From NCBI RefSeq assembly GCF_023073415.1, contig NZ_JADPJL010000012.1, forward strand, positions 248,001-312,000: a stretch of DNA of 64,000 bases. The letters are read 5' to 3'. This DNA comes from Bradyrhizobium sp. 190 (lineage in GTDB: Bacteria; Pseudomonadota; Alphaproteobacteria; Rhizobiales; Xanthobacteraceae). Every line of letters starts with the position of its first letter. Within the stretch, counting starts at the first letter, position 1. Under the pieces are notes generated by a model. It saw nothing but the letters and a program-made list of their open reading frames with translations. It had not been told where the DNA came from and did not search any database. A program made the position numbers and the translations under genes. Below are positions 17,492-25,772 of the stretch, piece by piece.

Positions 17492-18394
17492 ATGCCGCCA
17501 CCCGTTTTCCGATTTGCACCAAGCCCGAACGGCTACCTCCATCTCGGTCACGCCTATTCGGCGCTGCTGAATTTCGACCTGGCGCGTCGCACCGGCGGCA
17601 GGTTCCTGCTGCGAATCGAGGATATCGACGCGGCAAGGTGCCGGCCGGAATTCGAGGCGGCGATCTATGAAGACCTCGCCTGGCTGGGGATATCCTGGGA
17701 AACGCCGGTGCGGCGGCAATCGGAACATTTTGCGCGCTATCGCGAGGCGGTCGAACGATTGGCAGGCTTGGGCCTGATCTATCCTAGCTTCGAGAGCCGC
17801 GCGGAAATCGTCCGTCTGGTCGCGCAACGCGAAGCCTGTGCGCCGTGGCCGCGCGACCCCGACGGGGCGCCGCTCTATCCGGGGCCTGCGAAATCGCTGT
17901 CGCCGGAGCGGCGCCGGCAGTTGATCGCGGAAGGCACGCCTTACGCGCTGCGGCTCGACATGCAGGAGGCGCTCGCGCGCACCAAGGAACTGGCGTGGCG
18001 TGAGGAGGGTATAGGTCCCGGCGGCGAGAGCGGCATCGTGAATGCGCTTCCGCAAGCCTGGGGTGATGTCATCCTGGCGCGCAAGGAGACGCCAACAAGC
18101 TATCACTTGTCCGTCGTGATCGACGACGCCTTGCAGGGGGTTACCGACGTGGTGCGGGGCAGGGACCTGTTCTGGTCGACGAGCGTGCACCTGCTGTTGC
18201 AGCAGCTGCTCGGTATCCCGCAACCGGTCTATCGGCATCACCGGCTGATCGAAGATGCGTCGGGACACAAACTCTCGAAATCGACGCAAGCCACCGCCTT
18301 GCGCGAATTGCGTGGGAAAGGTGCCACGCCTGCGGACATTCGCAGCCTCGTCGGCCTGTCCGACGACTCCCGTAATACTACTGGGGGTTGTTGA
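17492..18394 (+). CDS. gluQ: Glutamyl-Q tRNA(Asp) synthetase
   Basis: This 300-residue paralogue of glutamyl-tRNA synthetase lacks the anticodon-binding domain. It attaches glutamate to queuosine at position 34 of tRNA-Asp. The HIGH-type motif is HLGH at residues 17-20 (RFAPSPNGYLHLGHAYSAL) and the KMSKS-type motif is KLSKS at 260-264. The zinc-binding cysteines of the E. coli enzyme are absent: the region reads YPSFESRAE and LYPGPAKSL. As far as I recall this is usual in Bradyrhizobium members. It is divergent from the glycosylase gene and runs into the hybrid kinase gene 64 bases later. Confidence 0.93.
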   Translation: MPPPVFRFAPSPNGYLHLGHAYSALLNFDLARRTGGRFLLRIEDIDAARCRPEFEAAIYEDLAWLGISWETPVRRQSEHFARYREAVERLAGLGLIYPSFESRAEIVRLVAQREACAPWPRDPDGAPLYPGPAKSLSPERRRQLIAEGTPYALRLDMQEALARTKELAWREEGIGPGGESGIVNALPQAWGDVILARKETPTSYHLSVVIDDALQGVTDVVRGRDLFWSTSVHLLLQQLLGIPQPVYRHHRLIEDASGHKLSKSTQATALRELRGKGATPADIRSLVGLSDDSRNTTGGC

Positions 18395-18458
18395 AAACGT
18401 CTCCGTGACATCGGCCGCCGTCGCGTGTCATGCTGGGTGCGGCAGAGGAAGGGGGACC

Positions 18459-19715
18459 ATGGCGGCGAAGCGGCGCTCACGGCGCATCACACGGCCAGTA
18501 AAGAAGCGGCCAGCGAAAAAGCGCGTATCCAGCGCCGCGGCAAAAGTGCGCGGTAGCCGCAAATCCGCCGTCGCTGTCTCCGGTATGGTCGAGTCCGCGC
18601 TGGCAGCGTTCGCACACGAGGTCCGCACGCCGCTCACGGGCATTCTGGCGATCAGCAATCTGCTCGCGACTTCTGAACTCGATGAGCGCGAGCGGCGCTG
18701 GGTCGACACCATCAAGGCCGGCGCGGAACATCTGGCGAGCCTTGCGACTCTGTTCGTCGATGCGGCACGCAGCGGCGGTCCCGGGCTCGAGGTGCGGCAG
18801 GACTTCTTCGACCTGCGAACGCTCGCGCGCAATGCCGGCGATTCGTTGACCGGGCGTGCGGCGGCGAAAGGCCTGCAGTCGTCAGTTGTTATTTCTGAAG
18901 AACTGCCGGGATTTGCGATCGGCGATCCGGTCCGCCTGCGCGCCGCGGTGGAGAACCTGATCGACAATGCCGTGAAATTCACCGAACAGGGCAGTGTCGC
19001 CCTCCAGGTCACGCCCCTGCGCAGCGCGAAAGGCAGGGTTGCCGTTGCATTCGAGGTCTCCGACAGCGGGATCGGCCTCACGCTGAGCGAGATCAAACGC
19101 CTGTTCCGGCCGTTTTCGCAGGCCAATGTCTCCATTGCATCGCGCTTCGGCGGCGCCGGGCTCGGATTGTCGTCGGTCAAGCAACTGGCGCGCGCCATGG
19201 GCGGCGACGTCACCGTGACGCAACGCCATGGCGGCGGCACCATCTTTACCTTCAATGTCGTGATGTCACCGGCAAAGGACGTGGTGACGGCAGCGTCCGG
19301 CGCCAATGGCGAGATATCGATCGGCTCGCCGCGGCCGTTGCGCCTGCTCAGCGTCGAGGACAATCCGTTCGGCCGCGTCGTCCTCAACGCGATCCTGACC
19401 GAGCTTGGTCATCAGGCCGAGTTCATCGGCCAGGGCGAGGCGGCGCCCGGGCGGATCGCGCACGGCGCATTCGATGCGGTGCTGATGGACATGGTCCTGC
19501 CGGGGATCAACGGTATCGAAGCGATCACGCGCATTCGCGCGCTTCAGCCGCCGCTCGGGCGCATTCCGATCATCGGCATATCCGGCCGCAGCGAGGACGA
19601 GGCGGCATCACGCGCCGCCGGCGCCGACATCTTTCTGGTCAAGCCTGTGTCTCCGCGCGCCCTGGCGACTGCGCTGCATGAAGCGACATCCCCTTCGGCA
19701 ATCGCGACTTCATGA
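18459..19715 (+). CDS. Soluble hybrid histidine kinase with receiver domain
   Basis: 418 residues from ATG 18459, preceded by a strong GAGGAAGGGGG site. Residues 1-36 are rich in Lys and Arg (KRRSRRITRPVKKRPAKKR), resembling a histone-like tail. The HisKA domain follows with His53 (AFAHEVRTPLTG). The HATPase domain has LIDNAVKF, SDSGIGL and GAGLGLSSVKQL. A C-terminal receiver has phospho-acceptor Asp344 (VLMDMVLPG) and conserved Lys395. There are no membrane segments and no PAS or other sensor domain, so the input is unknown. The 3' end overlaps the convergent yihY-type gene by 77 bases. Phosphorelay output partner is not in the window. Confidence 0.92.
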   Translation: MAAKRRSRRITRPVKKRPAKKRVSSAAAKVRGSRKSAVAVSGMVESALAAFAHEVRTPLTGILAISNLLATSELDERERRWVDTIKAGAEHLASLATLFVDAARSGGPGLEVRQDFFDLRTLARNAGDSLTGRAAAKGLQSSVVISEELPGFAIGDPVRLRAAVENLIDNAVKFTEQGSVALQVTPLRSAKGRVAVAFEVSDSGIGLTLSEIKRLFRPFSQANVSIASRFGGAGLGLSSVKQLARAMGGDVTVTQRHGGGTIFTFNVVMSPAKDVVTAASGANGEISIGSPRPLRLLSVEDNPFGRVVLNAILTELGHQAEFIGQGEAAPGRIAHGAFDAVLMDMVLPGINGIEAITRIRALQPPLGRIPIIGISGRSEDEAASRAAGADIFLVKPVSPRALATALHEATSPSAIATS

Positions 19716-20532
19716 TGGCCGCATTCAGTTCGCCGCCGTAGACGAAAATCGCGGCAATGAAATACAGAAACACCAGCGCGATGATGACCGAGGCAAGCCC
19801 CGCATACATCGTCACGTAGTTGCTGGCGAAGCGCGCCAGATACTGGCCGAAAACGATGCCCGAGATCAGGGACGCCACCATCGTAAAGACGATGCCCGGA
19901 AGGATCTGCAGAAAACTTCGGCGGCCGCAGGGCAGCCAGGCATGCAGGACGAACAGCGCCACGATCATCGCCGTGATGGTGATGCCGTAGCGGGCGAAAT
20001 TGAGCAGGCTTTCATTGGACTCGACAAAGAACGGAATGTGGCGGCGTGCCGTTTCCAGGATCAGCGGACCGAGCACGATCAGGAACGCCATGGCGAGCGA
20101 GGTGAAGGCGGCGACCAGCGTATAGCCGATCGATTCCAGCCGCAGCCAGTACCACGCCCGCGGCTCGACCACCGAATAGGCGCGGTTCAGCGCAACCCGC
20201 ACCGCCTCGACGCCGTTGGAGGCGAAATAGACCGCCAGCACCGCGCCGACGGTCAGGATGTCGCCGCGCGTCGTGGTCAGGACGTCGTGGATTTCGCCCG
20301 ACAGCGCGTCCGCGACCTGCTGCGGCCAGGTCTGCAGCAACAGTCCCACCGCTCCATCGGCAAGCTCCTTGGAGCCGAAAAAGCCGGCCAGCGACGTCAG
20401 CACGATCAGGAACGGGAACAGGGCCATCAACGTCGACAGCGCGATGTGGCTCGCGATCGCCCAGCCGTCATCAGCGAGGAACGTATAGAACGCCTCCATC
20501 ACGACGAGGTAGACGTAGCGAATGAGCCTCAC
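19639..20532 (-). CDS. YihY/virulence factor BrkB family membrane protein
   Basis: This 297-residue inner-membrane protein has about six hydrophobic helices. It matches the YihY (formerly wrongly called RNase BN) family: DDGWAIASHIALSTLMALFPFLIVLTSLAGF at the N-terminus, the VYFASNGVEAVRVALNRAY motif mid-protein, and IIALVFLYFIAAIFVYGGELNAA near the end. The start is GTG 20532 with GAGG six bases upstream. Function is unproven; it is thought to be a transporter-like or envelope protein. It is convergent with the hybrid kinase, overlapping it by 77 bases. Confidence 0.92.
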   Translation of the reverse strand: MRLIRYVYLVVMEAFYTFLADDGWAIASHIALSTLMALFPFLIVLTSLAGFFGSKELADGAVGLLLQTWPQQVADALSGEIHDVLTTTRGDILTVGAVLAVYFASNGVEAVRVALNRAYSVVEPRAWYWLRLESIGYTLVAAFTSLAMAFLIVLGPLILETARRHIPFFVESNESLLNFARYGITITAMIVALFVLHAWLPCGRRSFLQILPGIVFTMVASLISGIVFGQYLARFASNYVTMYAGLASVIIALVFLYFIAAIFVYGGELNAAIMKSRLPKGMSLHAAQSPGRAETQA

Positions 20533-20690
20533 ATCTCACCTCGATCAGAGTACGGCGATCCGGTCTCAAAGCTTGGGTTAGCATCTGATATTATTGGCTT
20601 AAAAGCCAGATCGTCGAGCGGTTGCGCAAGGGGTGTGCGAGGGATTGTGAACGTGTGGAAGTCGACGCTTCACGGTGTTATGTAGCGCCG

Positions 20691-20885
20691 ATGGCATCCT
20701 TTCTGAGTTCGATCGTTCTCCCGATCGCGGTTGCGGCCGTGGCTATCGTGCTGCTGCTCGGCCTCGTCAACATGATGCGCGGCGGCTCGCCGAGCCGCTC
20801 GCAGAACCTGATGCGGCTTCGGGTGTTGCTGCAATTCATCGCCATCGTCATCACCATGGTCGTGGTCTGGGCGATGGGCAGATAA
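20691..20885 (+). CDS. Twin-transmembrane HIG1-domain protein
   Basis: This 64-residue protein starts at ATG 20691 (MASFLSS). Two hydrophobic helices flank a short basic loop, and the second begins with the HIG1 signature NLMRLRVLLQFIAI. HIG1 proteins in mitochondria support cytochrome c oxidase assembly; alphaproteobacterial members are common but little studied. The gene ends 21 bases before the cobalamin adenosyltransferase and is likely co-transcribed with it. Confidence 0.85.
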   Translation: MASFLSSIVLPIAVAAVAIVLLLGLVNMMRGGSPSRSQNLMRLRVLLQFIAIVITMVVVWAMGR

Positions 20886-20906
20886 GGACAGAAAAGGGAC
20901 GCGCCA

Positions 20907-21479
20907 ATGGTCGTACTCAACCGCATCTATACCAAGACTGGCGATGACGGCACCACGGCGCTCGGCAGCGGCGAACGCCGTCCCAAATACGATCTGCGCA
21001 TCTCGGCCTATGGCACCGTGGACGAGACCAATGCCGCCATCGGCGTGGTCCGGCTGCACCTTGGCGAGGCCCGCGAACTCGATGCGATGCTGGGACGGAT
21101 CCAGAACGACCTGTTCGATCTCGGCGCCGATCTCGCGGTGCCCCAGCGCGACGGCAAGGCCGAGCGGCTGCGGATGCTCTCAAGCCAGGTCGAGCGGCTC
21201 GAACGCGATATCGACAGCCTGAACGAGCACCTCGCACCCTTGACCTCGTTCGTTCTGCCCGGCGGCACCCCCGCCGCGGCATACCTGCATCTCGCCCGTA
21301 CCATATGTCGCCGGGCGGAACGGATCATGGTGGAACTCGCAGCTAACCCGGAGGAGCCTGTCAGCGAGGCCGCCATTCAGTATATGAACCGCCTGTCGGA
21401 TTTCCTGTTCGTCGCCAGCCGCGCCATGAACGATAATGGGGCCGGAGACGTGTTGTGGGTGCCCGGTCAGAACCGTTAA
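20907..21479 (+). CDS. PduO-type cob(I)alamin adenosyltransferase
   Basis: This 190-residue ATP:cob(I)alamin adenosyltransferase makes coenzyme B12 from cob(I)alamin and ATP. The N-terminal ATP-binding block is IYTKTGDDGTTALGSGERRPK (residues 7-27), followed by YGTVDETNAAIG. The C-terminal cobalamin-contacting helices include RTICRRAERIMVEL and NRLSDFLFVASRAMN. ATG 20907 follows AGGGA. Downstream after 137 bases is etfB. The adenosylcobalamin product serves methylmalonyl-CoA mutase and similar enzymes, which is consistent with the fatty-acid and branched-chain degradation theme of the neighbours. Confidence 0.93.
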   Translation: MVVLNRIYTKTGDDGTTALGSGERRPKYDLRISAYGTVDETNAAIGVVRLHLGEARELDAMLGRIQNDLFDLGADLAVPQRDGKAERLRMLSSQVERLERDIDSLNEHLAPLTSFVLPGGTPAAAYLHLARTICRRAERIMVELAANPEEPVSEAAIQYMNRLSDFLFVASRAMNDNGAGDVLWVPGQNR

Positions 21480-21519
21480 GGTAGGCCTTGTCCGGGAGCC
21501 GATTTTTGGCGTTCGCGCG

Positions 21520-21548
21520 TTGACCGCCGATAGCGGGACCTTTAGGTT
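21520..21548 (+). promoter_or_regulatory. Candidate sigma-70-type promoter for etfBA
   Basis: TTGACC at 21520-21525 and TAGGTT at 21543-21548 are separated by 17 bases, about 70 bases before the etfB start. The -35 is good and the -10 is weak. Proposed from position and spacing only. Confidence 0.3.
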
Positions 21549-21616
21549 CCGCGCCCAAGCCGATAGCTAGCTAATAGCAAGCCAATTAAACCCAGAATTC
21601 AAGCGAAAGAGGATCG

Positions 21617-22366
21617 ATGAAGGTTCTTGTGCCGGTAAAGCGGGTGGTCGATTACAACGTCAAGGTCCGCGTCAAGAGCGACGGAACGGGCGTCGAACTG
21701 GCCAACGTCAAGATGTCGATGAATCCGTTCGACGAAATCGCCGTCGAGGAAGCGCTGCGGCTGAAGGAAGCCGGCAAGGCGACCGAGGTGGTGGTGGTGT
21801 CGATCGGTCCGGCGCAGGCCTCGGAGACGATCCGGACCGGTCTTGCGATGGGCGCCGACCGCGGCATCCTCGTCAAGGCCGAAGGCAATGTGGAGCCGCT
21901 GGCGGTCGCGAAGATTCTGAAAGCCGTGACGGACGCGGAAAAGCCGGGGCTCGTCATTCTCGGCAAGCAGGCGATCGACGACGACTCGAACCAGACCGGC
22001 CAGATGCTGGCGGCGCTGCTCGGATGGTCGCAGGCGACCTTCGCCTCCAAGCTCGAAGTCGACGGAAGCGATTTCAACGTCACGCGCGAGGTCGACGGCG
22101 GCCTGCAGACTGTGAAACTGAAGGGGCCGGCGATCGTAACTACTGACTTGCGTCTGAATGAGCCGCGCTATGCCTCGCTGCCCAACATCATGAAGGCGAA
22201 GAAGAAGCCGATCGACGACAAGAGCGCAGCCGATTACGGCGTCGATCTCACGCCGCATCTCGAAGTGCTCAAGACGGCGGAACCTCCGGGCCGCAAGGGA
22301 GGCGTCAAGGTCAAGGACGTCGCTGAGCTGGTATCCAAACTCAAGACCGAAGCCGGGGTTCTCTGA
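21617..22366 (+). CDS. etfB: Electron transfer flavoprotein beta subunit
   Basis: This 249-residue beta subunit of ETF binds AMP and pairs with EtfA to carry electrons from acyl-CoA and other dehydrogenases to ETF:quinone oxidoreductase. It begins [20 protein letters not shown], has the conserved [20 protein letters not shown], and carries the family signature in the [44 protein letters not shown] stretch. ATG 21617 follows AGAGGA. The stop overlaps the etfA start by one base (TGATG), showing translational coupling. Confidence 0.97.
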   Translation: MKVLVPVKRVVDYNVKVRVKSDGTGVELANVKMSMNPFDEIAVEEALRLKEAGKATEVVVVSIGPAQASETIRTGLAMGADRGILVKAEGNVEPLAVAKILKAVTDAEKPGLVILGKQAIDDDSNQTGQMLAALLGWSQATFASKLEVDGSDFNVTREVDGGLQTVKLKGPAIVTTDLRLNEPRYASLPNIMKAKKKPIDDKSAADYGVDLTPHLEVLKTAEPPGRKGGVKVKDVAELVSKLKTEAGVL

Positions 22367-23310
22367 TGACGACGCTTTTGATTGCCGAACACGACAGCGC
22401 GTCGATCAAGGACGCGACCAACAAGGCGCTGACGGCTGCTGCCGCGCTCGGCGCCGACGTGCATGTGCTGGTCGCCGGCGAAAACGCCAAGGCCGCGGCC
22501 GATGCCGCTTCCAAGCTCGCCGGCGTCACGAAAGTGCTGCTCGCCGATAATGCCGCCTACGCCCACGACCTCGCCGAGCCGCTGGCTGCGCTGATCGTGT
22601 CGTTGGCCCCCGGCTACGACGCCTTCGTTGCGCCCGCGACTTCGCGCTTCAAGAACGTGATGCCGCGCGTCGCAGCGCTGCTCGACGTGATGCAGGTGTC
22701 TGAGATCATCAAGGTGGTCTCGCCGGATACTTTCGAGCGGCCGATCTATGCCGGTAACGCGATCCAGACGGTGAAGTCGAAGGACGCCAAGAAGGTCATC
22801 ACCGTGCGGACCTCGACCTTTGCCGCGGCCGGTGACGGCGGCAGCGCGCCGGTGGAGAACGCTACCGCAGCGGCCGATCCCGGCCTTTCCAGCTTTGTCG
22901 GCGAGGAGGTTGCGAAGAGCGACCGTCCGGAACTGACGTCGGCAAAAATCATCGTCTCCGGCGGCCGCGCCATGCAGAGCCGCGAGAATTTTGCCAAATA
23001 TATCGAGCCGCTCGCCGACAAGCTGGGTGCCGGCGTCGGCGCCTCGCGCGCCGCGGTCGATGCCGGCTATGCGCCCAACGACTGGCAGGTCGGCCAGACC
23101 GGCAAGGTGGTGGCGCCGGAACTATATGTCGCGATCGGTATCTCCGGCGCGATCCAGCATCTCGCCGGCATGAAGGATTCCAAGGTGATCGTTGCGATCA
23201 ACAAGGATGAAGACGCGCCGATCTTCCAGGTTGCCGATTATGGCCTGGTCGCGGACCTCTATCAGGCGGTTCCTGAGCTGACCGAAGCGCTCGGCAAGCT
23301 CGGCAAGTAA
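22366..23310 (+). CDS. etfA: Electron transfer flavoprotein alpha subunit
   Basis: This 314-residue FAD-binding alpha subunit of ETF has an N-terminal nucleotide-binding-like domain. The C-terminal FAD domain has [55 protein letters not shown] and [20 protein letters not shown], matching the family signature throughout. It is coupled to etfB by a one-base overlap. The gene is followed by a dispersed repeat, then by a 3-hydroxyacyl-CoA dehydrogenase, so electron transfer and beta-oxidation functions sit together. Confidence 0.97.
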   Translation: MTTLLIAEHDSASIKDATNKALTAAAALGADVHVLVAGENAKAAADAASKLAGVTKVLLADNAAYAHDLAEPLAALIVSLAPGYDAFVAPATSRFKNVMPRVAALLDVMQVSEIIKVVSPDTFERPIYAGNAIQTVKSKDAKKVITVRTSTFAAAGDGGSAPVENATAAADPGLSSFVGEEVAKSDRPELTSAKIIVSGGRAMQSRENFAKYIEPLADKLGAGVGASRAAVDAGYAPNDWQVGQTGKVVAPELYVAIGISGAIQHLAGMKDSKVIVAINKDEDAPIFQVADYGLVADLYQAVPELTEALGKLGK

Positions 23311-23320
23311 CGACGGACGG

Positions 23321-23419
23321 AGCGTGATCCGGAGAAGGGGAAGCCGGTCTTCCGAAAAGATCATGCTGAAACAAAAAGATAGAGCGGAATGACGATTCGA
23401 GGCAGCGTCATTCCGCTCC
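23321..23419. repeat. Dispersed intergenic repeat with 13-bp perfect hairpin, family D copy 1
   Basis: This runs from GTGATCCGGAGAAGG through TTCCGAAAAGATCATGC to a hairpin with perfect 13-base arms GAGCGGAATGACG (23382-23394) and CGTCATTCCGCTC (23406-23418). The layout is that of a well-known repeat scattered through Bradyrhizobium intergenic DNA. It may end etfBA transcripts or protect them from decay. A related, shorter element is at 38603-38672. Confidence 0.75.
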
Positions 23420-23426
23420 ACCGGAC

Positions 23427-23445
23427 GCGCGACGTCCGGAAGATA
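23427..23445. terminator. Possible hairpin after etfBA, no U-run
   Basis: A perfect 7-bp stem CCGGACG/CGTCCGG with a 5-base loop follows the repeat. No T-run follows, so a factor-dependent or attenuating role is more likely than intrinsic termination. Weak call. Confidence 0.3.
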
Positions 23446-23596
23446 TTTACCTTAAGCGGTTGCGAGCGAAGTGAATTAAGCTTCGCGTGAAGAAAACGTG
23501 CCAATGATGAGACTGAAACCTCGATTCCAATTATATCGTATCTGAGGTTCAGAGATGAACAGGCGCGATGTGCGCGCCGTTCCGATGGATGAAAAG

Positions 23597-24478
23597 ATGG
23601 CGGTGACAATCAAGAAGGTCGGCGTGATCGGCTCGGGCCAGATGGGCAACGGGATTGCGCATGTGGCGGCGCTCGCCGGCTTCGACGTGGTGCTCAACGA
23701 CGTCTCCGACGAACGGCTGAAATCGGCGATGGCGACCATCAACGGCCATTTGTCGCGCCAGGTTGCCAAGCAGACTATCACCGAGGACGCGCGTAAAAAG
23801 GCGCTCGCCCGGATTACCTCCACCGAGACGCTGGATGGTTTGGCGGACTGCGACCTCGTGATCGAGACCGCGGTCGAGAAGGAAGAGGTCAAGCGCAAGA
23901 TCTTTCACGAGCTCTGCGCGGTGCTGAAACCGGAAGCGATCGTCGCTACCAACTCCTCGTCGATCTCGATCACGCGGCTCGCCGCCTCGACCGATCGTCC
24001 GGAAAAATTCATTGGCATTCATTTCATGAATCCGGTGCCGGCGATGGAACTGGTCGAGCTGATCCGCGGCATCGCCACCGACGATTCCACCTTCGAAACG
24101 GCAAAGGAATTTGTCGGCAAGGTCGGCAAGCAGATCGCGGTATCGGAGGATTTTCCGGCCTTCATCGTTAACCGCATCCTGCTGCCGATGATCAACGAGG
24201 CGATCTATACGCTCTATGAGGGCGTCGGAAACGTCGAGGCGATCGATGCCGCCATGAAGCTCGGCGCGCATCACCCGATGGGGCCTTTGGAACTCGCCGA
24301 CTTCATCGGTCTCGACACCTGCCTGTCGATCATGCAGGTGCTGCACGAGGGGCTGGCGGATTCGAAGTACCGGCCATGTCCGTTGCTGGTGAAATATGTC
24401 GAGGCCGGCTGGCTCGGCCGCAAGACGCAGCGCGGTTTCTACGACTATCGCGGCGACAAGCCGGTTCCGACGCGGTAG
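23597..24478 (+). CDS. hbd: 3-hydroxybutyryl-CoA dehydrogenase
   Basis: This 293-residue NAD-dependent 3-hydroxyacyl-CoA dehydrogenase converts (S)-3-hydroxybutyryl-CoA to acetoacetyl-CoA or the reverse. The Rossmann motif GSGQMG is at residues 12-17, the catalytic-region motif IGIHFMNPVPAMELVELI includes the active His, and FPAFIVNRILLPMINEAI opens the C-terminal helical domain. I chose ATG 23597 (MAVTIKKVGV), the usual family start; ATG 23555 would add 14 residues not seen in the family. Short-chain enzyme by length (about 290). Downstream of etfBA, so likely part of short-chain fatty acid or polyhydroxybutyrate metabolism. Confidence 0.93.
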   Translation: MAVTIKKVGVIGSGQMGNGIAHVAALAGFDVVLNDVSDERLKSAMATINGHLSRQVAKQTITEDARKKALARITSTETLDGLADCDLVIETAVEKEEVKRKIFHELCAVLKPEAIVATNSSSISITRLAASTDRPEKFIGIHFMNPVPAMELVELIRGIATDDSTFETAKEFVGKVGKQIAVSEDFPAFIVNRILLPMINEAIYTLYEGVGNVEAIDAAMKLGAHHPMGPLELADFIGLDTCLSIMQVLHEGLADSKYRPCPLLVKYVEAGWLGRKTQRGFYDYRGDKPVPTR

Positions 24479-24495
24479 GCGTCATCGCCAATCCC

Positions 24496-24581
24496 GTAGG
24501 TGGGCAAAGCGCAGCGTGCCCACCATTTCGAGCAACACTCCGGAAAGTGAACGGTGGGCACGCTTCACTTTGCCCACCCAC
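24496..24581. repeat. Palindromic intergenic repeat, family A copy 1
   Basis: The outer arms GTAGGTGGGCAAAGCG and GCTTCACTTTGCCCACC are inverted, and the inner arms GCGTGCCCACC and GGTGGGCACGC nest inside. This repeat has five copies in the window (also 24855, 35384, 51548, 59692). The 3' arm here has a base change. Lies directly after hbd. Confidence 0.85.
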
Positions 24582-24652
24582 AAATCTGAAATCTCCAGAA
24601 TTCGTTAACCGGTGCCGGGGTAGGGTGCCCTCAGGTTTGAGGAGTGCTGCGT

Positions 24653-24841
24653 ATGGATATGATGGCTATGGTTTCGAGCATGCTTGCGATGCAGGCGGCG
24701 GGTACGCAGCAGCAGATCCAGACCTCGATCATCAAACAGAACGCGGATGCCGAGAAGGCCGCGGTTCTGACGCTGCTGGGCACGCCCTCGACGGCCAATC
24801 TCGCCCCCGGCGTTGGCGGCAATCTCAATATTGCGGCTTGA
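24653..24841 (+). CDS. Small YjfB-like putative motility protein
   Basis: This 62-residue protein starts at ATG 24653 (MDMMAMVSSM), with GAGGAG eight bases upstream. The sequence is helical, with QQQIQTSIIKQNADAEKAAVLTLL in the middle and a Gly/Pro-rich tail. It resembles the short YjfB/putative-motility-protein family; that match is by overall pattern and is tentative. It is flanked by two repeat elements, so it is its own transcript. No flagellar genes are nearby. Confidence 0.6.
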   Translation: MDMMAMVSSMLAMQAAGTQQQIQTSIIKQNADAEKAAVLTLLGTPSTANLAPGVGGNLNIAA

Positions 24842-24854
24842 AATTTACCATCCT

Positions 24855-24945
24855 GTAGGGTGGGCAAAGGCGCTCTTGCGCCGTGCCCCACCCTCGCACG
24901 ACGCAGCCGTAGTTTGGTGGGCACGCTTCGCTTTGCCCACCCTAC
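24855..24945. repeat. Palindromic intergenic repeat, family A copy 2
   Basis: Complete copy with outer arms GTAGGGTGGGCAAAG and CTTTGCCCACCCTAC. It sits between the convergent small protein gene and tlpA, only 12 bases from the tlpA stop, so it may act as a bidirectional end of transcripts. Confidence 0.9.
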
Positions 24946-24957
24946 AAATCTGTCCTG

Positions 24958-25647
24958 CTAAGACCCCGCCTTCACGGGCTCCATCGCAGCCTTGATCAGC
25001 TTGATGGCGTCGTCACTGGCCCATTCGGCCGGGCCCGCCAGGTTGGCAATCTCGCAGCCCTGGCCGTCGACCAGCACCGACGTCGGCATCCCCAGCGCCT
25101 TGCCTATGCCCTTAAGGTCCTGAAAAACCTTGGCTTTTGAGTCGGCGAAATAGCCGAGCCGGGTCAGATTGGCCTCTTTGAGGAAGTTCTTCGGCTTCTC
25201 CGGATCACGGGTGTCGATATTGACGGCGACCACCTCGAAATCCTTGCCCCCGAGCTTGGCTTGCAGGCTGTCGAGCGCCGGCATTTCCTTGCGACAGGGC
25301 ACGCACCAGGTGGCCCAGAGATTCACCAGCACGGTCTTGCCGCGCCATTCCGACAGCTTTCGCGGCTTGCCCTCGGCGTCCTCGAAGGCGAGGTCGGGGA
25401 GCCGCAGCGCGGTCGTCGCCATGGTCAGCGCGGCCACCTCGCCATGCGCCAGCGGCGCGATCTTGCGGGCCAGTTCGACCGCCCCGCTACAGGAGGGATC
25501 GCCGCCCGTGCCGCGCTTGAAGCCACCGAGCCCGTAAAACGCGCCCAATCCGATCACGCCCACAGCCGCCACTGCACCGATGGCGATCGGGATCCGGCGT
25601 CTGGTGGCCGGGCGGGGCGGGGACATTTCGGGCATATCGTTTGTCAT
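24958..25647 (-). CDS. tlpA: Membrane-anchored thiol:disulfide interchange protein TlpA
   Basis: This 229-residue thioredoxin-fold protein has a single N-terminal membrane anchor (residues 19-42), with the active domain in the periplasm. The redox motif WCVPC holds Cys115 and Cys118, and the cis-proline is Pro188 (GMPTSVLVD). Two further cysteines, Cys53 and Cys198, match the extra structural disulfide of the Bradyrhizobium TlpA, which is known to reduce the copper-site cysteines used in cytochrome aa3 assembly. It is divergent from argH, 125 bases apart. Family length and all key residues are intact. Confidence 0.95.
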   Translation of the reverse strand: MTNDMPEMSPPRPATRRRIPIAIGAVAAVGVIGLGAFYGLGGFKRGTGGDPSCSGAVELARKIAPLAHGEVAALTMATTALRLPDLAFEDAEGKPRKLSEWRGKTVLVNLWATWCVPCRKEMPALDSLQAKLGGKDFEVVAVNIDTRDPEKPKNFLKEANLTRLGYFADSKAKVFQDLKGIGKALGMPTSVLVDGQGCEIANLAGPAEWASDDAIKLIKAAMEPVKAGS

Positions 25648-25772
25648 CCTGTATCAGATACGGCTATGCAGGGCTCAAGATTACGGTCGAGTTACGGCCG
25701 AAACCGGCGCGGCGTTTCGCTCGGGTTCGACGATATAGATGGCAAGGCTTGAGAAGTAAGGCTTGAGAAGTC

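Noticed and set aside
23427..23445. Strong intrinsic terminator after etfBA
   Set aside because: The hairpin is good but has no T-run, so I kept it only as a weak feature.
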